Below, one piece after another: positions 1 to 7,379 of a stretch of DNA of 10,688 bases. The position numbers and the translations under genes were made by a program. The notes beneath the pieces were generated by a model. It searched no databases. It was not told where the DNA came from and saw nothing but the letters and a program-made list of their open reading frames with translations. Source of the stretch: Thermacetogenium sp. UBA4966 (lineage in GTDB: Bacteria > Bacillota > DSM-12270 > Thermacetogeniales > Thermacetogeniaceae); the NCBI GenBank assembly GCA_002397275.1, contig DHAA01000106.1, forward strand, positions 1-10,688, read 5' to 3'. Position 1 is the stretch's first letter. Each line of letters starts with the position of its first letter.

Positions 1-13
1 CATACTTTTGTTT

Positions 14-421
14 TCAGGGTAGTCTAAAATCATAACTACTTTCATTGATCTTCAAGGATTTGTTCGAATCCTCAGTCAAACTATACATACCGGACTGATA
101 ATCGAACCAATTATTATCCGATAGATCCTCTAAAGAATATATCTCTTGGATATGCTTTAATAGTGGAACCTTTGATTTAATCATTTCCAAAGCATCTTCT
201 TGCGAAGAAAACTCTTTATATAGTGTATTTGAAGAACCTGAAATATAAATTATTTCGGGTTCTTCAACAGGGAACAGTTTATCAAACTCTACTTTAATGC
301 TCTTTGAGTTTTTAAAGGATTTACTCGGAAAGCTACTATCTGCAAATACTGGAAACGCATTAATACTTAATAGCGCTGTAACCAAGACAAAAATAGACAA
401 AATGTTCATAGTTTTTCTCAT
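14..421 (-). CDS. Small secreted protein of unknown function
   Basis: This encodes 135 residues from ATG at 421. An in-frame GTG at 430 exists, but AAAAGGAG (437-430) overlaps it and lies 8 bases before ATG 421, so the ATG is the better start. The N-terminus is a clear Sec signal peptide: basic MRKT, a hydrophobic stretch of about residues 5-24, then a VFA-DS cleavage site near residue 27. The mature part is charged and Ser-rich and matches no family I recognise. No cysteine lipobox and no membrane segment follow the signal, so it is probably released or wall-associated. The protein stops close to the window edge. A +2 frame reading DYPENKSM remains open to base 1, so a frameshift near base 20 or a longer family member is possible but weakly supported. 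Confidence 0.7.
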   Translation of the reverse strand: MRKTMNILSIFVLVTALLSINAFPVFADSSFPSKSFKNSKSIKVEFDKLFPVEEPEIIYISGSSNTLYKEFSSQEDALEMIKSKVPLLKHIQEIYSLEDLSDNNWFDYQSGMYSLTEDSNKSLKINESSYDFRLP

Positions 422-460
422 AAGGGACACTCCTTTTAAATATTATTTATAAAACTTTCG

Positions 461-477
461 AACTTACTTAACTTACT
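461..477. repeat. Short tandem repeat AACTTACTT/AACTTACT
   Basis: Two adjacent copies of an AACTTACT unit sit upstream of the small secreted-protein gene, about 40 bases before its start on the minus strand. A direct repeat here could be a regulator site. It could equally be chance in AT-rich DNA. Confidence 0.25.
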
Positions 478-559
478 AAATCTGATTGGTTTTGATTAAA
501 AATATCACGTTTTAATGCTGAATAAATCTGGTGTCATCAAACTAAACAAAAAACTGATT

Positions 560-640
560 TTATCGTCGTGAACTCTCACCCCCTCTTCTAATTGAAGCCA
601 AATGAGTTCCTATCTTTTCTATATCATCGCGATCAGGCAT
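560..640 (-). CDS. Possible 26-residue ORF overlapping the M56 gene end
   Basis: ATG at 640 opens a 26-codon frame beginning MPDRDDIEKIG and ending at TAA 560. It overlaps the last codons and stop of the M56 gene. The peptide is highly charged and could form an amphipathic helix. No good ribosome binding site is visible, so it may be nothing more than a chance frame or a remnant of a longer downstream gene. Confidence 0.15.
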   Translation of the reverse strand: MPDRDDIEKIGTHLASIRRGGESSRR

Positions 641-2441
641 GCCCGAATCCATCGATCTTCCAGCCTGTCTGCGGAGTTTCATATACCATAGTGCAATCCC
701 ATGATTGCCGGCCGCTACCAATACTTATGTCCTGCTTATATTGAAGGTCAACTACAATCCTGAAACGTTTTCCCTCTTTAGCGGTGTCATTTATGCCGAG
801 GGGCTTAATCTGAACCACATTTACGGACTTTAGGTTACTAAAAGCTGTTTTGGCGCCGATTTCTGAATTCGTTAAAGGCAGGTCGATAAACTCATTAAAC
901 AGCACGTCGTCTTGCATATTTGCAGAAAGTCCGTCAAGGAGCGTCTGTTTGGAAAGACACGATAGTGCAGATTTTTGGTCTTCATGCTTCAGTGCATTAA
1001 AATATTCCAGCATCACCTGTTCGGGCTGAAGCTCAGCAAGCCTCTCTTCCTGATTGTCCGCGGCAATTTTCCCCTCCAACCACTTATTAAAGGATAAGCC
1101 GGTTGTTTTTTCAAAGCTATTGCCCCTCAAACTGCAGGCGTTAAAGGTGCTGTGCCTCCCCACGCTTATATAGGCGCCGATGATTTTGCTATCCGCTTTA
1201 ATAACGACGCCTCTGGCGTCTTGAATGGGATAAAACTCGGCAGGCATACTTTCCTTGATTTTATATATTTCAACGTCAATTTCTCTGTTTGCGAAGCCCT
1301 CCATACCCAAACCGATATCCTTAGACAACTCGTTGTGATAGGCATAATAATACGGATGCGGAGCAAACGTCGGCAGTTCACGCAAATTGCTCAGTTTATC
1401 GGTCCTGCTGCCGATCAAGTAATCCACCGTCCATCCGTAATCCTTAAATAATTCTTTTTCATTAACCGGCAAATTAACATTTTTTGCATTGGTCAGGCAA
1501 ACAACGCCCACAAGGATTATAACGACTGCAGCGACAGCTCCAATACGCGCCGCCGGCTTTTTATAATTGACAATCGACGTAATCCTTGCCTTGATATTAC
1601 TTTCGCCGAATGCCGGCGCACTGAAAATATTATTTTGATATGTGCTGATCTTGAGCAGAGAAGTCGCATATTCCTTGCGAACATCCTCCCCCAATAGATT
1701 GACGACGCTCTCGTCACACGCAAACTCCCTGTCCTTATTGGAAATATAAAAAGCGAGCCATATCAACGGGTTAAACCAGTACACGCACAACAGCAATACG
1801 GAAAATGGTTTTATGATATGGTCAAAATGTCTGATGTGTATCCGTTCGTGTGCGCCAATCAGTTCAATTTCACTTTCCGTACATACTTTTTCTATGTTAT
1901 GAGGAAACACGATCCGCGGTTTTAGTATACCGGCAAGCGCGGGGCTCATTATTTTGTCCGACTGATATATGCCCTTGTGATTTTTGTAAAGCGTGGCGGT
2001 GCTCAATTTCATTCTCAAAGTAATATAAGATATAAGATATGCTAAAATTAAGACGCTCGCGCCGGCAATCCATACCCACATTGCGATTGGAATTATAATC
2101 TGCATTTGATTCACCGGGGTAACAGGCGCCGGCGATGGAGGGTTGTCGATAACAGTACTTCCCATGTCCATTTGCGGCTGCTCGCCCGGGCCAATACTGG
2201 GGAGCAGGTACTCCGCAACCTCTGTATTCGAAACCCCCGGCGTGTGGATGACATTAAATATGCTGAATACAGACTCAATGGAAAAAGGCAAGGCCAGTCT
2301 GATCAGCACAATGCCCCACAGAGCATATGTGAACAGCCTGGGAAATCGTTTGCCGAATAACAGCCTGAACAAAAGTATAAAACCAATGATATAGGAGGCG
2401 GTAATACTCATATTAAATACCGTTATGAAAACGTCTATCAC
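633..2441 (-). CDS. M56 family membrane metalloprotease (BlaR1/MecR1-like)
   Basis: This is a 602-residue membrane zinc protease and presumed signal transducer paired with the BlaI-like repressor. Hydrophobic segments lie near residues 5-27, 35-52, 112-140, 213-232 and 299-317. The M56 domain carries SPALAGILKPRIVFP, the zinc motif HERIH (198-202) and REFACDES, where E239 is the likely third ligand. The extracytoplasmic part after residue 318 is about 285 residues. I cannot find an ordered SxxK, SxN and KTG set, so a beta-lactam sensor is not supported. The C-terminal ~130 residues (from about EQVMLEYFNALKHED) resemble the DUF4829-type domain sometimes attached to M56 proteins; that assignment is from memory. 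It starts at GTG 2441 with AGGGAG 7 bases upstream, and overlaps the repressor stop by 4 bases (GTGA), indicating translational coupling. Confidence 0.85.
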   Translation of the reverse strand: MIDVFITVFNMSITASYIIGFILLFRLLFGKRFPRLFTYALWGIVLIRLALPFSIESVFSIFNVIHTPGVSNTEVAEYLLPSIGPGEQPQMDMGSTVIDNPPSPAPVTPVNQMQIIIPIAMWVWIAGASVLILAYLISYITLRMKLSTATLYKNHKGIYQSDKIMSPALAGILKPRIVFPHNIEKVCTESEIELIGAHERIHIRHFDHIIKPFSVLLLCVYWFNPLIWLAFYISNKDREFACDESVVNLLGEDVRKEYATSLLKISTYQNNIFSAPAFGESNIKARITSIVNYKKPAARIGAVAAVVIILVGVVCLTNAKNVNLPVNEKELFKDYGWTVDYLIGSRTDKLSNLRELPTFAPHPYYYAYHNELSKDIGLGMEGFANREIDVEIYKIKESMPAEFYPIQDARGVVIKADSKIIGAYISVGRHSTFNACSLRGNSFEKTTGLSFNKWLEGKIAADNQEERLAELQPEQVMLEYFNALKHEDQKSALSCLSKQTLLDGLSANMQDDVLFNEFIDLPLTNSEIGAKTAFSNLKSVNVVQIKPLGINDTAKEGKRFRIVVDLQYKQDISIGSGRQSWDCTMVYETPQTGWKIDGFGHA

Positions 2442-2812
2442 GAGCCGGCTCCCTTCCTTGTTTTCTCATCAATAATCCTTTTAAGTTCTCTTGCTTCCTT
2501 CTCTGAAATGGTTTCCTTCTCCAGAAAGCTGACCAAAAATATTTTTAATGAGCCGTTATACTTCTTATCAAGCAATTCTTGGCTTTCGGTTTGCAACACA
2601 TCCTCTTTTGCGACCAAAGAGGATACAATTGAATTCTCATTTTTCAGAACGCCTCGTTTCGACAGCTTTCTAATGACAGTATAAGTAGTAGATTTTTTCC
2701 ATCCCAGTTCCGCATTTGCCAGTTTCACGAGCGCCGTAGAATTCACAGGCTCATTCCTCCAAACAATAGACATAAACTTATATTCAGCATCAAAAAGCTT
2801 CGGCGTATCCAT
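2438..2812 (-). CDS. BlaI/MecI/CopY family transcriptional repressor
   Basis: This 124-residue winged-helix repressor is first in the operon with the M56 protease. The N-terminal DNA-binding domain is typical of the family: LFDAEYKFMSIVW, then GWKKSTTYTVIRKLSKRGVL as recognition helix and wing (about residues 37-56). A C-terminal helical dimerisation region ends in EKEARELKRIIDEK. In BlaI and MecI, proteolysis in the dimerisation region, set off by the partner M56 protein, relieves repression. Here the matching region is SLKIFLVSFLEKE (about residues 87-99). The start ATG 2812 has GAGGTGAT upstream with a slightly long spacer of about 11 bases. It probably represses its own operon through the palindrome at 2868-2883. 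The inducing signal is unknown. Confidence 0.88.
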   Translation of the reverse strand: MDTPKLFDAEYKFMSIVWRNEPVNSTALVKLANAELGWKKSTTYTVIRKLSKRGVLKNENSIVSSLVAKEDVLQTESQELLDKKYNGSLKIFLVSFLEKETISEKEARELKRIIDEKTRKGAGS

Positions 2813-2866
2813 AATTAATTAATCACCTCAGTTGAAATAGGTCTACTAGAGCAAACCTTATAAGAT

Positions 2867-2895
2867 AGTTTATCCAAATAAACCACCATTGTCAA
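2867..2895 (-). promoter_or_regulatory. Promoter of the blaI-like/M56 operon
   Basis: On the minus strand a perfect -35 TTGACA (2895-2890) is followed after 17 bases by -10 TAAACT (2872-2867). Predicted transcription start is near 2860, giving a leader of about 48 bases before ATG 2812. The spacing and -35 match make this a convincing housekeeping-sigma promoter. Confidence 0.7.
2868..2883. promoter_or_regulatory. Candidate repressor operator overlapping the -10
   Basis: GTTTAT-CCAA-ATAAAC is a perfect inverted repeat with 6-base arms. It covers most of the -10 element and part of the spacer of the blaI-like promoter, where bound repressor would block polymerase. It lacks the classical TACA/TGTA core of MecI and BlaI boxes, so assigning it to this repressor is inference from position. 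An imperfect second dyad (GGTCT...AAACC, about 2840-2857) lies just downstream. Confidence 0.45.
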
Positions 2896-2941
2896 GAATT
2901 ATTTTTAAAAAATGGTAAACATGTCAGACTTGAAAAGCCTT

Positions 2942-2970
2942 TTGTAGCGCGGGCAATTCTATGTTAGAAT
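2942..2970 (+). promoter_or_regulatory. topB promoter with extended -10
   Basis: TTGTAG (2942-2947) and TAGAAT (2965-2970) are separated by 17 bases, with TG at 2962-2963 giving an extended -10. Predicted start is near 2977, leaving a leader of about 57 bases. The leader contains a small hairpin, CCACC (2997-3001) pairing with GGTGG (3007-3011) around a TGTAC loop. I assign that hairpin no function. Confidence 0.6.
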
Positions 2971-3033
2971 TTAAGCAAATTGAGGAAAAATTAGCCCCAC
3001 CTGTACGGTGGCTTTGAAGAAGGGATTGTCAAA

Positions 3034-5223
3034 ATGAGCAAAACACTGGTCTTGGCTGAGAAGCCCTCTGTAGGAAGAGATATAGCCAGGGTTCTCAGCT
3101 GCAGTCAAAAGGGAAACGGCTATTTTGAAGGCAATAAATATATCGTTACCTGGGCCTTGGGGCATTTAGTCACACTGGCTGATCCCGACGCCTATGATCA
3201 AAAATACGCCTCGTGGAAAATCGAAGACCTGCCTATGCTCCCCTCTCCATTGAAACTTGTCGTCATCAAGCAGAGCGGCAGACAGTTTAGTATCGTCAAA
3301 CAGCAAATGCATAAAAAAGAAGTGGATAAGATCGTGATCGCCACCGATGCCGGACGCGAAGGTGAATTGGTCGCCAGATGGATCTTGGAAAAGGCAGGGG
3401 TGAGAAAACCGATCAAGAGGCTGTGGATCTCCTCGGTTACAGATAAAGCGATCAAGGACGGTTTCAGCAACCTGAAAGAAGGCAAAGAATATAAAAATCT
3501 ATACGCCTCCGCCGCGGCCCGCGCCGAGGCCGACTGGTTTGTGGGGATCAACGCCACTCGCGCCCTGACCTGTAAATACAATGCCCAGCTTTCCTGCGGC
3601 AGGGTGCAGACCCCCACCCTGGCCATCATTGCCCGCAGGGAAGAGGAAATCCAAAACTTTAAACCAAAAACTTTTTATGGCATTACCGCCTCGGCAAACG
3701 GCCTGAATTTGATCTGGCAAGACCGCCGGACAAAGGACACCAAAACCTTTGATCAGGAACGGTGCGGCCAAATACTGAGGTCTGTGCGCAACAAAGACGC
3801 TCAAATTGTAGAGATAAACAAGGCGTATAAAAAACGTTATCCCCCTCAACTCTATGATCTGACTGAACTGCAGCGAGACGCCCATAAGATTTTCGGTTAT
3901 TCGGCAAAAGAAACCCTTTCCATCATGCAGAACCTGTACGAAAGGCATAAGCTGCTAACTTACCCCCGCACCGATTCCCGATACATCCCGACAGATATAG
4001 TGGATACATTGAAGGACCGGATCAAAGCCTGCGGAGTCGGACAGTATGCCAGGATGGCCGCTCAGGTTTTGAAGAAACCGATCAAGGCAAACAAATCCTT
4101 CGTCGACAACGGCAAGGTCTCCGACCATCACGCCATCATACCCACAGAAGAAAGGTTTGCCGCCTCATTGAGCGAAAGGGAAAGAAAGGTATACGACCTG
4201 GTGCTCAAGCGTTTTTTTGCAGTTTTCTATCCGCCTTTCGAGTACGAACAAACAACGATAAAAGCCGAAATAGGAGAGCAAACTTTTACCGCTAAGGGTA
4301 AAGTCATGCTCAAGCAGGGCTGGAAAGAGATCTATGAAGACAACTTCGATGATCAAGAGGAAGAGGATGCCTCTATCGCCGACCAGAAGCTGCCCCCGCT
4401 CAACAAGGGCGATATTTTAAAGGTTTCCTCCATTTCCCCAACCAGAGGAGAAACCAAACCGCCAAAGCCGTTCAATGAAGGGACTCTGCTGTCCGCCATG
4501 GAAAACCCGGCGAAATATATGGCCGGCGAGGATAAGAGCCTGATTAAAACAATCGGGGAAACCGGCGGGCTGGGCACGGTAGCCACCAGAGCCGATATTA
4601 TCGATAAACTGTTCAATACCTTCCTCATTGAAAAAAAGGGAGAGGATATTTTCTTGACCGCCAAGGGCAGGCAGCTCCTGGAACTGGTCCCGGAGGACCT
4701 TAAATCTCCCGCCCTCACCGCGCAATGGGAACAGAAGCTAAGCAACATCGCTCACGGCGCCCTCGCCAAGGACATTTTTATCGACGAGATGAAGCTTTAC
4801 GCCAAAAAAGTTGTCAATCAGATCAAAAACAGCGAAAAAACCTTCCGGCATGACAACCTGACCGGAAACAGATGCCCCGAGTGCGGGAAATATATGCTGG
4901 AGGTCAACGGCAAGAGGGGGAGAATGCTCATCTGCCAGGACAGAGAATGCCGGCACAAAATAAGCATATCCAAAACAACCAACGCCCGCTGTCCTCAATG
5001 CCATAAAAAGATGGAGCTTTACGGTGAAGGGGATGGGCAGATCTTCTCATGCAAATGCGGTTACCGTGAAAGGCTCTCTGCTTTTAATAAGAGAATGCAG
5101 AACAGAAAAAGCAGCATTTCCAAGCATGAGGTGTCCAACTATATGAAGGAGCAGAAAAAGGCGAAAGGCAAACCGCTCAACACTGCTTTGGCCGATGCCC
5201 TCGCCAAACTGAAGCGGGAATAA
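3034..5223 (+). CDS. topB: DNA topoisomerase III
   Basis: This type IA topoisomerase cuts and passes single DNA strands through a 5'-phosphotyrosine intermediate, relaxing negative supercoils and resolving intertwined molecules. The Toprim domain starts at LAEKPSVGRDIA (E9) and includes ATDAGREGE (D105, E109, E111). The catalytic tyrosine is Y310 in LLTYPRTDSRYIP. QLSCGRVQTPTL and SDHHAIIPT are further family blocks. Two C-terminal zinc ribbons are visible, with cysteines C614/C617/C634/C639 and C653/C656/C673/C675. The length of 729 matches the chromosomal TopB of Gram-positive bacteria. ATG 3034 has AGGGA 8 bases upstream. The gene is monocistronic, and no terminator is visible after its stop. 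Its last 50 bases recur at 9400-9449. Confidence 0.95.
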   Translation: MSKTLVLAEKPSVGRDIARVLSCSQKGNGYFEGNKYIVTWALGHLVTLADPDAYDQKYASWKIEDLPMLPSPLKLVVIKQSGRQFSIVKQQMHKKEVDKIVIATDAGREGELVARWILEKAGVRKPIKRLWISSVTDKAIKDGFSNLKEGKEYKNLYASAAARAEADWFVGINATRALTCKYNAQLSCGRVQTPTLAIIARREEEIQNFKPKTFYGITASANGLNLIWQDRRTKDTKTFDQERCGQILRSVRNKDAQIVEINKAYKKRYPPQLYDLTELQRDAHKIFGYSAKETLSIMQNLYERHKLLTYPRTDSRYIPTDIVDTLKDRIKACGVGQYARMAAQVLKKPIKANKSFVDNGKVSDHHAIIPTEERFAASLSERERKVYDLVLKRFFAVFYPPFEYEQTTIKAEIGEQTFTAKGKVMLKQGWKEIYEDNFDDQEEEDASIADQKLPPLNKGDILKVSSISPTRGETKPPKPFNEGTLLSAMENPAKYMAGEDKSLIKTIGETGGLGTVATRADIIDKLFNTFLIEKKGEDIFLTAKGRQLLELVPEDLKSPALTAQWEQKLSNIAHGALAKDIFIDEMKLYAKKVVNQIKNSEKTFRHDNLTGNRCPECGKYMLEVNGKRGRMLICQDRECRHKISISKTTNARCPQCHKKMELYGEGDGQIFSCKCGYRERLSAFNKRMQNRKSSISKHEVSNYMKEQKKAKGKPLNTALADALAKLKRE
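5174..5223 (+). repeat. topB 3' end, left copy of a 50-bp direct repeat
   Basis: The last 15 codons plus stop of topB match 9400-9449 at 46 of 50 positions, with a 27-base identical run (5189-5215). If a block inserted at the topB 3' end, this would be the left junction. Confidence 0.8.
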
Positions 5224-5245
5224 GCAACCGCTACCTTTAAAAATT

Positions 5246-5275
5246 TTGACACCCATATAGCACTCGTGCTATATT
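5246..5275 (+). promoter_or_regulatory. Toxin-antitoxin promoter
   Basis: A perfect TTGACA (5246-5251) is followed after 18 bases by TATATT (5270-5275). It begins only 22 bases after the topB stop codon and lies just ahead of the toxin gene. Confidence 0.8.
5255..5274. promoter_or_regulatory. Palindromic operator of the toxin-antitoxin module
   Basis: ATATAGCAC and GTGCTATAT form perfect 9-base inverted arms around a central TC. The site fills the spacer and covers most of the -10. HTH antitoxins of HigA type bind such palindromes and repress their own operon, so the antitoxin at 5628-5900 is the probable ligand. Confidence 0.7.
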
Positions 5276-5296
5276 AACAGTGGACGGGTGAATATT

Positions 5297-5635
5297 ATGA
5301 CTATTATAGATGTGGAACCTGTACTACATTTTTTAAATTCTCTTGACCCAGTTACTCGAGCAAAAGCTTACAGAGGTATTGATCTACTGGCAAATAACTG
5401 GCCCCTTATTAGTGAACCTTATGTTAAGCGTGTTGCAGGTTCCAAAAAATTATGGGAACTCCGAGAGCGTTATCATAATACCTTGATTCGCCTTTTCTTT
5501 TTCCAACATAAACCTGATACTTTAGTAATGATTAACGGTTACATCAAAAAATCAAAAAAGGCGCCTGCCCATATCCTGAAACAAACCGTCCAAAAAATGA
5601 AAGAATATCAGGAAAGGAGTGATTCTAATGTTTGA
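5297..5635 (+). CDS. higB: HigB/Gp49-like toxin of the RelE superfamily
   Basis: This is a 112-residue protein of the phage-derived Gp49-like (HigB) family, whose studied members are ribosome-dependent mRNA endonucleases. Family signatures are LWELRERYHNTLIRLFFF, then a hydrophobic strand LVMINGYIKKSKKAP with the typical KKxxKxP, and a closing helix. I prefer ATG 5297, with GGTGA (5287-5291) 5 bases upstream; an in-frame GTG at 5288 would add three residues. The toxin comes first and overlaps the antitoxin by 8 bases, the toxin-first order usual for HigBA. The name rests on family resemblance and gene order, and activity is unproven. The local DNA is more AT-rich than topB, consistent with acquisition. 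Confidence 0.82.
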   Translation: MTIIDVEPVLHFLNSLDPVTRAKAYRGIDLLANNWPLISEPYVKRVAGSKKLWELRERYHNTLIRLFFFQHKPDTLVMINGYIKKSKKAPAHILKQTVQKMKEYQERSDSNV

Positions 5636-5900
5636 TTACCGTGATGCTTTGAAAGAAGAGTTGAAAAACCCTAAATTCAAAAAAGCATGGGATGATTTTA
5701 GCCTAGAATATGACCTTGCCAATTTGGTGATTGGCCTGCGGAACGAGGCTGGTTTATCACAGGCAGAGCTTGCGAAAAAAATAGGAACAACACAATCAGC
5801 TATAGCAAGAATTGAAGGCGGAAAAGTGATCCCACGCCTAGACAACCTGGCAAAAATTGCCCATGCTTGCGGTAAAAAACTAAAAATTTATGCGCATTAA
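5628..5900 (+). CDS. higA: XRE-family HTH antitoxin (HigA-like)
   Basis: This 90-residue protein has a helix-turn-helix of the Cro/CI type: LVIGLRNEAGLSQAELAKKIGTTQSAIARIEGG, about residues 33-65. It should neutralise the upstream toxin and repress the operon through the palindrome at 5255-5274. An in-frame GTG at 5619 exists, but AAAGGAG (5613-5619) lies 8 bases before ATG 5628, so the ATG is the start. The ATG lies within the toxin gene (8-base overlap). Its own last 21 bases run across the 3' end of the convergent anti-sigma gene, with no terminator in between. Confidence 0.85.
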   Translation: MFDYRDALKEELKNPKFKKAWDDFSLEYDLANLVIGLRNEAGLSQAELAKKIGTTQSAIARIEGGKVIPRLDNLAKIAHACGKKLKIYAH

Positions 5901-6827
5901 ATGCAAACCTGGGTTTATAGCTCCGATGGCTGCCGTCAGCGCGACATAAACAGGTATTGACAGCAGCAGGATGCTCAAAAAATCGAATTGAAGAGAATAT
6001 GATGCTGTATTAAAGCCTTTGATGCATAATTGACTAATCAGATATGCCGCCGGAAGCGCAGTTATTTTTTCCATTAGACGGCATACTTTTTCCCGTTTAC
6101 GAAAAACAATCCAGATGACGACGCAGGCTATAACAGCTATCAGACTAAAATATGCATAATATGCCAAAGCCAGGCGCGGAAGAGTTGTTACTTCCTCCTC
6201 CCGGCCTTCTCCATAGATCAACAGGTCGGATTCGTTTTCAGTGGCTCCACGCGAATTATCTTTATAATAATATACAGACGTTACTTTACGATAGCTGCCG
6301 TCACTGCTTGCGTTCAAAATAAAACTCTGCTCTTTCCCTTTGGCTATATATTTATTCCAAAGAGAATCCCAAACGGTAATGTGATAAATATCCCCCTCCG
6401 CGGTTTTCCCATCTACTGTTTTTGCAGGATAACTGCTCACATTATATCCGTCCGCGCCGGCGCTCAAGGTTACGAGAACCCTTCCGTTTTCGTGGGAATC
6501 AAATCGAATCAAATCTTGATTGTATTCCAAACAAATTGGGGCATGCAGCCAGGCCAAAACAAGTATTGCTATGGACATAACCGCCGCTGCCGTTATTAAG
6601 ATAATGTTTATTTTTTTCTTATTCATCTTCCTTTTTAAAATGGTCAAAGGTGCGATTACCGTATCGGCGGGAAGAGTAATGCTTTCTTGCATTTCTTGAA
6701 GCTGTTTCGCGCAGTCGGGACAAACGGCAATGTGCTCCTCTATCATTTTTTTGCTATCCGAACTTGCCAAATCCTCGACATAGAGAGGCAATAGGTCTCT
6801 CACAATATCGCAGCTAATCTTTTTCAT
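5880..6827 (-). CDS. Membrane anti-sigma factor with zinc-finger (zf-HC2) domain
   Basis: The N-terminus carries the ZAS zinc-binding pattern of anti-sigma factors: C6, then H32-x3-C36-x2-C39. It should bind and silence the ECF sigma factor encoded just upstream. A cytoplasmic linker leads to a first transmembrane helix near residues 74-94, an extracytoplasmic domain of about 120 residues, and three more hydrophobic helices (roughly 220-245, 255-275 and 280-305). Four membrane segments are more than the single one of simple anti-sigmas. ATG 6827 has an ideal GGAGGG (6841-6836) 8 bases upstream and overlaps the sigma gene by 14 bases, so the two are translationally coupled. Its final codons overlap the antitoxin gene, so its original C-terminus may have been replaced. 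Confidence 0.83.
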   Translation of the reverse strand: MKKISCDIVRDLLPLYVEDLASSDSKKMIEEHIAVCPDCAKQLQEMQESITLPADTVIAPLTILKRKMNKKKINIILITAAAVMSIAILVLAWLHAPICLEYNQDLIRFDSHENGRVLVTLSAGADGYNVSSYPAKTVDGKTAEGDIYHITVWDSLWNKYIAKGKEQSFILNASSDGSYRKVTSVYYYKDNSRGATENESDLLIYGEGREEEVTTLPRLALAYYAYFSLIAVIACVVIWIVFRKREKVCRLMEKITALPAAYLISQLCIKGFNTASYSLQFDFLSILLLSIPVYVALTAAIGAINPGLHLMRINF

Positions 6828-7308
6828 CCATCAATCCCTCCAATTGATTTTGAATCTTTCTTTTTGCGCGGTGATAAGTGACACACGCCCAGTTCCCGCT
6901 CTTTCCGAAGATTTTACCGATCTGAGAAAATCTCAATTCCCCAAAAACCCTTAATGTAAACACTTCTTTGTATGGTTCTGATAGATTATGGAGAATGATG
7001 TGGATTTTCATGGCAACTTCTTGCTTTGCCAAATTTTCTTCCAGGCTGCTTGCATCATCAATTAAAAATTTATCTGAATCCGTCTGCCGGCCGTGCTTGC
7101 GGAGATAAGAGTAATAACTGTTTTTGGCAATTTGACATAGCCAAACTCGAACATCGCAGGTTCCCTTAAAGCGATCTAAAGCACTCATAGCCTTAAAGAA
7201 AGTTTCGCTTGTGATTTCCTCGGCGATACTATCATTTTCGGACAATCCCTTAACATAAAGGAATACATCCTTAAAGTAGTCCTGATATATCTTCTCAAAC
7301 TCAGCCAC
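6814..7308 (-). CDS. ECF-type RNA polymerase sigma factor
   Basis: This 164-residue sigma factor has only regions 2 and 4. Region 2 spans about residues 5-72, with DYFKDVFLYV, EEITSETFFKAM and the -10 reading part VRVWLCQIAKNSYYSYLRKH. Region 4 spans about residues 105-158, with LSEPYKEVFTLRVFGELRFSQIGKIFG and VTYHRAKRKIQ as the -35 helix-turn-helix. The start is GTG 7308, with GAGGG (7322-7318) 9 bases upstream. It is probably held inactive by the anti-sigma encoded downstream and probably drives its own promoter at 7331-7356. The inducing signal and the rest of the regulon cannot be seen here. Confidence 0.9.
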   Translation of the reverse strand: MAEFEKIYQDYFKDVFLYVKGLSENDSIAEEITSETFFKAMSALDRFKGTCDVRVWLCQIAKNSYYSYLRKHGRQTDSDKFLIDDASSLEENLAKQEVAMKIHIILHNLSEPYKEVFTLRVFGELRFSQIGKIFGKSGNWACVTYHRAKRKIQNQLEGLMDEKD

Positions 7309-7330
7309 TTTCTCACACCCTCATCTATAA

Positions 7331-7356
7331 GACGCCCTAACTAATACTATCTTACA
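7331..7356 (-). promoter_or_regulatory. Candidate ECF-type autoregulated promoter
   Basis: On the minus strand TGTAAG (7356-7351) and CGTC (7334-7331) are 16 bases apart, with TTAT following CGTC. This is one base off the TGTAAC-N16-CGTC form common to Bacillota ECF promoters. Predicted transcription starts almost at the ribosome binding site, leaving a leader of about 15-18 bases. Autoregulation by the adjacent sigma factor is inferred. Confidence 0.5.
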
Positions 7357-7379
7357 AAATTCCCGCGAGTTTTTGTTGT

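Noticed and set aside
633..1400. SxxK motifs (SFEK, SFNK) in the M56 sensor region as a beta-lactam site
   Set aside because: No SxN/YxN or KTG follows at suitable spacing, so isolated SxxK matches are not evidence of a penicillin-binding domain.
3198..3948. Long minus-strand frames inside topB
   Set aside because: They are shadows of a well-supported gene, with low-complexity composition, no ribosome binding sites and no family motifs.
3034..5223. topB as cargo of an integrative conjugative element
   Set aside because: It has its own promoter and full chromosomal length, and no relaxase, coupling protein or type IV secretion genes are nearby.
5258..5271. CIRCE-like sequence (TAGCACTC ... 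GTGCTA)
   Set aside because: CIRCE needs TTAGCACTC and GAGTGCTAA separated by 9 bases. Here the arms are 2 bases apart, and the site sits in a toxin-antitoxin promoter.
5905..5916. AAACC-TG-GGTTT as a bidirectional terminator between the convergent genes
   Set aside because: The stem is too short, there is no T-tract on either side, and it lies inside the anti-sigma coding region.
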